A stretch of DNA of 9,293 nucleotides from Bacillota bacterium. Its GTDB lineage: Bacteria > Bacillota > Clostridia > Oscillospirales > Oscillospiraceae. Below, in pieces: positions 1 through 4,466 of the stretch. Under the pieces are notes generated by a model, which was not told the origin of the DNA, did no database searches, and saw nothing but the letters and a program-made list of their open reading frames with translations. Positions within the stretch are counted from its first letter, which is position 1. Each line of letters starts with the position of its first letter. The stretch lies in contig JAJUHD010000097.1 of NCBI GenBank assembly GCA_029268085.1, positions 1 through 9,293 of the forward strand. Direction: 5' to 3'. A program made the position numbers and the translations under genes.

Positions 1-300
1 CGAGCAAAGGGTCAGATTCGCGCTCGTTTCAGCTAAGTTTATAAATCTTGCCGTCAGTGCCGAGTCCTCTGAAATTCGGGACGGAATAAGGTCGAGATAC
101 AGAGGAACGCAGTCAAGCGCGTAGATTATTTCGGCAGGCACGGGGCCGTTTATATAAATCAGCTTTTTTCCGTTTTTATGCGCGTCGCGAACAGCCGTCC
201 AATAGGCAAAATCATCAGGGCGCTGCTCTCTCCTGTCCGAGGCGGACTGCTTGCAGATATAATCGATGACGCTCATTTTTTCGTGCAGATCGTCTGTCAT
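1..300 (-). CDS. 2-hydroxyacyl-CoA dehydratase (HgdB/BcrC-type) subunit, N-terminal part
   Basis: An open frame of exactly 100 codons runs from an ATG at 300-298 off the left edge, without a stop. The ATG has a GGAGG 8 bases upstream (complement of 308-312). The ATG five bases further up reads only two codons, so it is not the start. Residues around 47-65 (KKLIYINGPVPAEIIYA, then LDCVP) match the conserved N-terminal strand and helix of the 2-hydroxyglutaryl-CoA dehydratase / benzoyl-CoA reductase family. LCS at 98-100 matches the cysteine motif that contributes to the [4Fe-4S] cluster. Family members run about 350-430 residues, so roughly a quarter is present. Such proteins dehydrate 2-hydroxyacyl-CoA in amino-acid fermentation with an ATP-dependent activator, which is not in this window. 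The substrate cannot be inferred, and some relatives serve other radical reductions. The gene is divergent from nadA. Confidence 0.72.
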   Translation of the reverse strand, partial: MTDDLHEKMSVIDYICKQSASDRREQRPDDFAYWTAVRDAHKNGKKLIYINGPVPAEIIYALDCVPLYLDLIPSRISEDSALTARFINLAETSANLTLCS

Positions 301-348
301 TTCATGCTCCTCCGTATACGTATTTAAGAGTAGACGCTTCAGCTTCTT

Positions 349-376
349 ATTATCCTATATCCGCCGGAAAATTCAA
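349..376 (-). promoter_or_regulatory. Promoter for the dehydratase-type gene
   Basis: On the minus strand TTGAAT (376-371) and GATAAT (354-349) are separated by 16 bases. The predicted start near 342 gives a leader of about 40 bases before the ATG at 300. The upstream flank is AT-rich and resembles the flank of the nadA promoter. This is a consensus match only. Confidence 0.5.
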
Positions 377-526
377 GTTCTGTTTTTCCTTTTACTCAAC
401 AAACCAAAAATATAAAAGCAAAAACAATTGCCGATCCCATAAACCAGCCGCAGCGCCGCTCCTGCATCGAATCGCACAATATGTGACAAAATATATCGGC
501 AAAAGGTAAAAAACAGACTTTATATA

Positions 527-555
527 TTGACAAGACAATAATCAAATGATACTAT
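527..555 (+). promoter_or_regulatory. Promoter for nadA-nifS-nifU
   Basis: A perfect TTGACA (527-532), a 17-base spacer and TACTAT (550-555, four of six matches) predict a start near 562 and a leader of about 70 bases. GATACT at 548-553 with a 15-base spacer is the alternative -10. The rest of 301-585 holds the divergent promoter and two inverted repeats, but no gene. Confidence 0.6.
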
Positions 556-633
556 CCTAGTAGTCCTATATGATTTACGGATTTATTGGGGTTGAACAAA
601 CATCAAAACAGTCTGCAAAAGGATGTGTTCGAA

Positions 634-1548
634 ATGGGAATCAAAGAGCTTCAGGAGGAGATACTGAGGCTAAAAAAGGAAAAGGAAATATGTATTCTCG
701 CCCATTCCTATCAGGCGAGGGAGATAACTGAGATTGCCGATTTCACAGGCGATTCGTTCGGGCTCAGCGTTGAGGCTTCTAAAGCGCCGCAGAAAACCGT
801 CATCATGTGCGGCGTGCGCTTCATGGCTGAAACGGTCAAAATCCTTTCGCCGGAAAAAACCGTATATCTTGCGAATCCCCTTGCGGGCTGCCCTATGGCT
901 GACCAGATGGACAGGGAGCTAATTGAGCAGGTGAAGACGCAGTATCCCGACTACACGGTCGTCTGCTATATCAACACCTCGTCCGAGCTCAAGACCGTCT
1001 GCGACGTTTGCGTGACATCATCCTCGGCGGTAAAGATTGTTGGGAAGCTCCCCGACAAAAACATCCTTTTTATTCCAGACAAGCAGCTCGGCGCGTGGGT
1101 CGCAAAGCAATTGCCGGATAAGAACATCAAGCTTCTGCAGGGCGGCTGCCCGACGCATCTGCGCGCGGGAAAGCGTGAAGTCGCAAAGGCAAGAGCCCTT
1201 CATCCGGACGCTCTTCTTCTCGCGCACCCCGAATGTCTGCCCGAAGTCACTGAGGCCGCCGACTTTGTCGGCTCGACTACCGCGATCATGGATTACGCAA
1301 GGAAGTCCGATAAAAAGGAATTCATTATAGGCACTGAGCTTGCGATTCTCGAGCACCTCCAGTACGAGTGCCCCGAAAAGCTCTTCTATCCTCTTTCGAT
1401 CGATCTTGTCTGCCATAATATGAAGGTAACGACGCTGACAGACGTATTGAATTGCGTAAATGGCACCGGCGGGGAGAAGATCGAGCTTCAGGAGGACACC
1501 AGATTAAAAGCGAAACGCTGTATCGACCGGATGATCGAGCTTGGATAA
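634..1548 (+). CDS. nadA: Quinolinate synthase NadA
   Basis: This 304-residue protein condenses iminoaspartate with dihydroxyacetone phosphate to give quinolinate, the precursor of NAD, in the cytosol. The start is ILAHSYQ followed by IADFTGDS, the typical NadA N-terminus. The three [4Fe-4S] ligand cysteines are spaced as in the short Thermotoga-type enzymes: C86 (AGCPMAD), C172 (GGCPTHL) and C260 (VCHNMK). The conserved HPEC and GSTTAI motifs are also present. The frame is open back to TTG at 586, but ATG 634 is chosen because AAAGGA (618-623) lies 10 bases upstream, the protein then begins like family members, and the length fits the usual ~300. It is the first gene of an operon with a cysteine desulfurase 26 bases downstream, which can supply sulfur for its cluster. 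NadB and NadC, the partners expected in a de novo NAD operon, are not in this window. Confidence 0.95.
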   Translation: MGIKELQEEILRLKKEKEICILAHSYQAREITEIADFTGDSFGLSVEASKAPQKTVIMCGVRFMAETVKILSPEKTVYLANPLAGCPMADQMDRELIEQVKTQYPDYTVVCYINTSSELKTVCDVCVTSSSAVKIVGKLPDKNILFIPDKQLGAWVAKQLPDKNIKLLQGGCPTHLRAGKREVAKARALHPDALLLAHPECLPEVTEAADFVGSTTAIMDYARKSDKKEFIIGTELAILEHLQYECPEKLFYPLSIDLVCHNMKVTTLTDVLNCVNGTGGEKIELQEDTRLKAKRCIDRMIELG

Positions 1549-1574
1549 ATAACAAATCGAAAGGAAGAACAACA

Positions 1575-2747
1575 ATGAACGTTTATGCAGACAATGCGGC
1601 GACCACTAAGGTGAGCCGAACCGCTCTTGACGCAATGCTTCCTTGCTTTACAGAAGCCTACGGCAATCCTTCCAGTCCGCACCATATAGGAATGGAAGCG
1701 GCAAAGCGGCTCATCGCGGCTAGAAAAACAATGGCTGATTATCTCGGCGCGGAGCCGAGCGAGATAATTTTCACATCTGGAGGCAGTGAAGCTGACAATC
1801 AGGCGATCGCGACCGCCGCGATTCTTGGGTCAAAGAAAGGAAAAAAGCATATAATTTCGACCAAATTTGAACATCATGCCGTTCTCCATACGCTGAGCAA
1901 GCTGGAGAAGGAGGGCTATGAGGTAACACTCCTAGATGTGTACGAGGACGGTATCGTCAGGCTTGAGGATGTCGAGGCCGCAATCCGCCCTGATACGGCG
2001 CTCGTGACCATAATGTATGCCAACAACGAAATCGGAACCGTCCAGCCGATAAAAGAAATCGGAGCGCTTTGCAAGGAAAAGGGCGTACTTTTCCATACGG
2101 ACGCCGTTCAGGCGGCGGGTCACCTGCCCATTAATGTAAAGGAGCAAAACATCGACATGCTGTCCCTTTCAGCGCATAAATTCCATGGGCCTAAGGGCGT
2201 CGGGGTTTTCTTTGTAAGGCGGGGCATCCCGATAACCGCTATTATTGAAGGCGGCGCTCAGGAGCGAGGCAAACGTGCGGGAACAGAGAATCTGCCCGCT
2301 ATCGTAGGCATGGCGGCTGCCTTCAAGGAAGCCTGCGACAACATGTCCGTAAATATGCCTAAGGTTGAGGCCCTAAGGAACAGGCTTATTGATGGCATCT
2401 TGAAGATAGACGAAGTTATCCTCAACGGCGACAGGGAAAAGCGGCTGCCCGGCAATGTGAACGTTTCGGTCAAGGGCATCGAGGGCGAAAGCCTCCTTAT
2501 GATGCTCGATCAGCAGGGCATCTGCGCGTCCTCCGGCTCCGCCTGCACCTCCGGCTCGCTTGATCCAAGCCATGTCCTGCTCGCCATCGGCCTCACGCAT
2601 GAAGTCGCGCATGGCTCGCTGCGTCTCACGCTCAGCGAATATAACACAGAAGAAGAAATCGGCTACATTTTGGAAAAGCTTCCGCCCATAGTAGACAGGC
2701 TAAGGTCCATGTCGCCGGTCTGGAAAAAAATGAAGGAGGTCAAATAA
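1575..2747 (+). CDS. nifS: Cysteine desulfurase, NifS/IscS type
   Basis: This 390-residue PLP enzyme takes sulfur from L-cysteine as an enzyme persulfide and passes it to an Fe-S scaffold. The N-terminus YADNAATT is the family hallmark. TSGGSEADN (68-76), EHH around 99-101, HTDAVQ (174-179) and the PLP lysine K202 in SAHKFHG follow in order. The catalytic C324 lies in SSGSACTSG, which marks the group I (NifS/IscS) desulfurases. The frame extends upstream into nadA, but ATG 1575 has AAGGAAG (1561-1567) at proper distance and gives a family-sized protein. It ends one base before the scaffold gene, whose ribosome site (GAAGGAGGT, 2732-2740) lies inside this gene's last codons, so the two are probably translationally coupled. 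In Bacillus a NifS paralogue sits in the nad operon and serves NadA. Here it may serve NadA, general Fe-S assembly, or both. Confidence 0.95.
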   Translation: MNVYADNAATTKVSRTALDAMLPCFTEAYGNPSSPHHIGMEAAKRLIAARKTMADYLGAEPSEIIFTSGGSEADNQAIATAAILGSKKGKKHIISTKFEHHAVLHTLSKLEKEGYEVTLLDVYEDGIVRLEDVEAAIRPDTALVTIMYANNEIGTVQPIKEIGALCKEKGVLFHTDAVQAAGHLPINVKEQNIDMLSLSAHKFHGPKGVGVFFVRRGIPITAIIEGGAQERGKRAGTENLPAIVGMAAAFKEACDNMSVNMPKVEALRNRLIDGILKIDEVILNGDREKRLPGNVNVSVKGIEGESLLMMLDQQGICASSGSACTSGSLDPSHVLLAIGLTHEVAHGSLRLTLSEYNTEEEIGYILEKLPPIVDRLRSMSPVWKKMKEVK

Positions 2748-2748
2748 T

Positions 2749-3177
2749 ATGCTGTACAGCGATAAGGTAATGGACCACTTTACCAATCCGCGCAACGTCG
2801 GCGAGATCGAGAACGCTGATGGCGTCGGTGAAGTCGGAAACGCAAAATGCGGCGATATAATGAAGATATATCTAAAAATTGACGACGGCATAATAACCGA
2901 TGCAAAATTTAACACCTTCGGCTGCGGAGCTGCCATTGCTACAAGCTCCATGGCAACCGAGATGATAAAGGGCAAAACCATCGAGGAGGCGCTGAAGCTC
3001 ACGAACAAGGCGGTCGCCGAGGCCCTTGACGGACTGCCCCCTGTCAAAATGCACTGCTCCGTCCTTGCCGAAGAGGGCGTGCGGACCGCGCTGCTCGATT
3101 ATTATACAAAGCGCGGCGAAGAAATGCCCGAGGAATACAGGCCCAAATGCGACGGAGACTGCTCCGAATGCGTATGA
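2749..3177 (+). CDS. nifU: Fe-S cluster scaffold, NifU/IscU type, with Cys-rich tail
   Basis: This 142-residue single-domain scaffold assembles a transient Fe-S cluster from NifS sulfur and hands it on. The cluster ligands are C34 (NAKCGD, followed by the conserved D36), C59 (FGCGAA) and C103 (KMHCSVLAEE). LPPVK at 96-100 is the motif recognised by HscA-type chaperones in IscU systems, although no chaperone gene is in the window. The protein has the N-terminal U-type domain only. The NifU-specific central ferredoxin domain and Nfu domain are absent. The last nine residues add three cysteines, C134, C138 and C141 (C-x3-C-x2-C), outside the family core. The start is one base after the nifS stop. 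It is the last gene of the operon, followed within 11 bases by a GC-rich hairpin. Confidence 0.93.
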   Translation: MLYSDKVMDHFTNPRNVGEIENADGVGEVGNAKCGDIMKIYLKIDDGIITDAKFNTFGCGAAIATSSMATEMIKGKTIEEALKLTNKAVAEALDGLPPVKMHCSVLAEEGVRTALLDYYTKRGEEMPEEYRPKCDGDCSECV

Positions 3178-3187
3178 AACCTTATAT

Positions 3188-3230
3188 GCCCGCAGAGACT
3201 CCGTTTTCTCACTCTGCGGGCTGAAATTTT
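3188..3230 (+). terminator. Terminator of the nadA-nifS-nifU operon
   Basis: GCCCGCAGAG (3188-3197) pairs perfectly over 10 bp with CTCTGCGGGC (3212-3221), with a 14-base loop, and is followed by TGAAATTTT. The stem is strong and the T-tract short, so it may be partly leaky. A second smaller GC dyad (AACCCCCC / GGGAGGGTT, about 3236-3252) follows directly. Confidence 0.75.
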
Positions 3231-3250
3231 GCCCTAACCCCCCGGGAGGG

Positions 3251-3280
3251 TTGAAAGCTATTGACATCCTGTCTTATAAT
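3251..3280 (+). promoter_or_regulatory. Promoter of the His-rich protein / cooT unit
   Basis: TTGAAA (3251-3256), an 18-base spacer and a perfect TATAAT (3275-3280) predict a start near 3287, some 20 bases before the Shine-Dalgarno. A second option is TTGACA (3261-3266) with CATAGT (3284-3289) and a 17-base spacer. Both options overlap the dyad at 3270-3299. Confidence 0.65.
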
Positions 3281-3299
3281 ATTCATAGTTAATAAGACA
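3270..3299. promoter_or_regulatory. Candidate operator: long-spaced dyad over the -10 region
   Basis: TGTCTTAT (3270-3277) and ATAAGACA (3292-3299) form a perfect 8-bp inverted repeat with a 14-base spacer, so half-site centres are 22 bp apart. It covers the -10 box and predicted transcription start, a position suited to repression. NikR operators (GTATGA-N16-TCATAC in E. coli) have the same 22-bp centre spacing, and the downstream genes look nickel-related. The half-site sequence differs from the E. coli one, so the regulator is an inference. Confidence 0.45.
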
Positions 3300-3321
3300 T
3301 ATTTTCGGGAGGAATACATAT

Positions 3322-3597
3322 ATGCATGAAGACCACACCCATGTCCATGAACACGGACATACGCACAGCCATTGCTGCTGCGGGGAGCATAAGACTCAGC
3401 CGTTGGACGAAAACCTGGCTCTTTTGAACTATATGCTTGAGCATAACCGCCACCACGGCGAGGATCTGCACGAGCTCTATCATTCTCTGGCGGCCGTAGG
3501 CAAGACCGACGCCGCAAAGCTTGTTGCGGAAGCCCTTCATTTTTACGATCACGGCAACGAAAAGCTTGCAGAAGCATCAAAACTCTTGGGAGAATAG
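3322..3597 (+). CDS. Small His/Cys-rich putative metal-binding protein
   Basis: This 91-residue protein starts at an ATG 8 bases after GGGAGGA (3307-3313). The first 23 residues form a metal-binding tail with histidines at 2, 5, 7, 9, 11, 13, 15, 17 and 23 and three adjacent cysteines at 18-20. From residue 28 on it is predicted to be helical. A second His cluster at 41, 44, 45, 50 and 54 lies on one helix (EHNRHHG, then DLHELYH), with further histidines at 73 and 77. There is no signal peptide and no membrane segment, so it should be cytosolic. Similar small proteins with His-rich tails are common in Clostridia and are sometimes labelled cobalt transporter, a name this sequence does not support because nothing spans the membrane. 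The next gene encodes a CooT-family nickel protein 25 bases downstream. A role in nickel storage, buffering or delivery is inferred, and other transition metals are possible. Confidence 0.75.
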   Translation: MHEDHTHVHEHGHTHSHCCCGEHKTQPLDENLALLNYMLEHNRHHGEDLHELYHSLAAVGKTDAAKLVAEALHFYDHGNEKLAEASKLLGE

Positions 3598-3622
3598 TGC
3601 GCTCCGCGCACGGGAGGTTACT

Positions 3623-3814
3623 ATGTGTCTTTCCACGGCGTATGATGTCGGCAGCGGCAGCGAAAAGCTCATCGCCGACAGGATCACGAATGTCAGCATT
3701 GAAGGCGAAAACGTCAGGCTCACGACGCTACTCGGCACGCAGACTGTCATCGAAGGTCAGCTCAAAAGCATCGACCTCAACAGGAATATCATCTACATTG
3801 CAGCAAAACAGTGA
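3623..3814 (+). CDS. cooT: CooT-family nickel-binding protein
   Basis: This 63-residue protein starts with MCLSTAYDV. Met-Cys at the N-terminus is the hallmark of CooT, where Cys2 binds Ni(II) in a homodimer, and Cys2 is the only cysteine here. The rest is a small beta-rich fold: EKLIADRITNVSIEG, then a turn and a hairpin, LGTQTVIEGQLKSIDL, ending in NIIYI. The length matches Rhodospirillum CooT (about 66 residues). In Rhodospirillum CooT is a nickel chaperone for CO dehydrogenase maturation. No CO dehydrogenase, hydrogenase or urease gene is in this window, so the client is unknown. The ATG at 3623 follows GGGAGG (3612-3617) at a short 5-base distance. It is cotranscribed with the His/Cys-rich protein upstream. 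A run of six Ts follows the stop without an obvious hairpin. Confidence 0.8.
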   Translation: MCLSTAYDVGSGSEKLIADRITNVSIEGENVRLTTLLGTQTVIEGQLKSIDLNRNIIYIAAKQ

Positions 3815-3892
3815 TTTTTTCTAGTTTATTATTCTAAATCACACGGATTTTTATATCTATAGGACAAAATTGCATCCGTCTCGGAAAATACC

Positions 3893-3921
3893 TTGACAAA
3901 TCATAGCCGATAACTTATCAT
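3893..3921 (+). promoter_or_regulatory. Promoter of the amt operon leader
   Basis: A perfect TTGACA (3893-3898), a 17-base spacer and TATCAT (3916-3921, five of six) predict a start near 3928. The transcript would therefore begin just before the hairpin at 3934 and carry a structured leader of about 205 bases ahead of the gene at 4134. Confidence 0.62.
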
Positions 3922-3933
3922 TGCCTTAAGCAA

Positions 3934-3966
3934 GGGCGCTGTAATGAGATTTACAGCGCCCATTTT
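3934..3966 (+). terminator. Terminator-like hairpin at the 5' end of the amt leader
   Basis: GGGCGCTGTAA (3934-3944) pairs perfectly over 11 bp with TTACAGCGCCC (3951-3961), leaving a six-base loop TGAGAT, followed by ATTTT. It could end readthrough from cooT, terminate early from the promoter at 3893-3921, or protect the leader's 5' end. The loop has G at position 4 but T at position 1. Confidence 0.55.
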
Positions 3967-3983
3967 CAATATTTTACATTGTT

Positions 3984-4013
3984 GTGCTGTTCTGCCGAAG
4001 AACATAACAGCGC
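3984..4013 (+). other. Leader hairpin upstream of the amt operon
   Basis: GTGCTG (3984-3989) pairs with CAGCGC (4008-4013) with one wobble, enclosing a nested TTCT/AGAA stem (3990-3993, 3999-4002). The unpaired CATAA (4003-4007) permits an alternative in which TT at 3990-3991 pairs with 4006-4007. A DNA dyad TATATG-TG-CATATA (4014-4027) follows directly. Confidence 0.4.
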
Positions 4014-4020
4014 TATATGT

Positions 4021-4070
4021 GCATATATTGTTTTATATCGCATTTGAGAATATGACAAAGGGGTCAAATT
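4021..4070 (+). promoter_or_regulatory. Candidate ANTAR-type two-hairpin antitermination element
   Basis: A hairpin at 4049-4070 has the stem AATATGAC / GTCAAATT (seven pairs and one A-A mismatch) and the six-base loop AAAGGG (4057-4062). Loop position 1 is A and position 4 is G, the hallmark of ANTAR-protein targets. It uses 4063-4068, the left arm of the terminator at 4060-4104, so the two structures exclude each other. A weaker AT-rich hairpin lies 10 bases upstream (about 4023-4038). Its loop reads ATTGTT (A1, G4) only if a U-U pair closes it. Otherwise it is an ATATA/TATAT stem with loop TTGTTT. ANTAR proteins are known to control nitrogen genes, which suits the ammonium transporter downstream. 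No ANTAR protein is encoded in the window. Confidence 0.4.
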
Positions 4071-4112
4071 GAGCAGCTGAAGAGCCGGCTGCCGGTTTGG
4101 CCCCGCTTTTTA
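4060..4112 (+). terminator. Intrinsic terminator / attenuator before the amt operon
   Basis: GGGGTCAAA (4060-4068) pairs with TTTGGCCCC (4096-4104) over 9 bp with one wobble. An inner GCAGC / GCTGC stem (4073-4077, 4088-4092) closes a 10-base loop. GCTTTTTATT follows at once. The T-tract ends just before the ribosome site of the gene at 4134, so the terminator lies inside the operon's leader, as in attenuation. Confidence 0.75.
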
Positions 4113-4133
4113 TTAATGAGAGGCGGTATCGAT

Positions 4134-4433
4134 ATGAAAAAGCATGCATCCGCACCGGTCGGAAAGGAAAAGATCATCCCGATCATAACGCTCTATGTCA
4201 TTTCAGGTGGCATCATCCTCATCGGCGCAGCGTTCAGCGTATTCAGCCTGATAAATAACATCAGTCTTCCCGTTCTGACCTCACAGGTTCCTGGCGCTGT
4301 TTTCGGCGCTGTGATGATCTTCCTTGGGATAAGGTATCTGCTGTCGGTCAAAAAACTTAAAGACGAGGTTTTTAAGTCCGCTTCTGCCTTCTCCTGGGGC
4401 AATTTCAAAAAAGCAGAGAAACCAAAATCTTAG
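4134..4433 (+). CDS. Small two-helix membrane protein of unknown function
   Basis: The product is 99 residues. I do not recognise a family. It has a short basic N-terminus (MKKHASAPVGKEK), a hydrophobic helix at about 14-38, a loop with NNISLPVLTSQ, a second helix at about 51-71 (VPGAVFGAVMIFLGIRYLL) and a charged, Lys-rich cytosolic tail. With both termini basic, an N-in/C-in hairpin topology is likely. ATG 4134 is preferred over the in-frame ATG 4116 because AGAGGCGG (4119-4126) sits between them at ribosome-site distance, and 4116 would start directly on the terminator T-tract. It lies 33 bases ahead of the ammonium transporter with no promoter or terminator between, so it shares the attenuated leader. 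A role as an accessory to the transporter is only a guess from position. Confidence 0.75.
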   Translation: MKKHASAPVGKEKIIPIITLYVISGGIILIGAAFSVFSLINNISLPVLTSQVPGAVFGAVMIFLGIRYLLSVKKLKDEVFKSASAFSWGNFKKAEKPKS

Positions 4434-4466
4434 TCGGAAACAAATTTTTATAGATGGGGTGTAAAA

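Noticed and set aside
586..633. N-terminal extension of NadA from TTG 586
   Set aside because: No usable ribosome site before TTG 586, and the 16 added residues do not resemble NadA N-termini. ATG 634 fits better.
1452..1574. N-terminal extension of NifS into the end of nadA
   Set aside because: It overlaps nadA in another frame, and the family N-terminus (YADNAATT) begins right after ATG 1575, which has its own ribosome site.
2872..3580. Long minus-strand frames opposite nifU and the His-rich gene
   Set aside because: They mirror the coding strand of well-supported genes, have no ribosome sites and match no known domain.
3934..3961. First ANTAR hexaloop
   Set aside because: The loop TGAGAT has six bases and G at position 4 but lacks A at position 1, and it lies almost 90 bases from the second hairpin, too far for the known spacing.
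4014..4027. TATATG-TG-CATATA dyad as a repressor operator
   Set aside because: It lies downstream of the best promoter inside an AT-rich leader, and half-sites made only of alternating TA are weak evidence. Kept only as a note in the leader hairpin entry.
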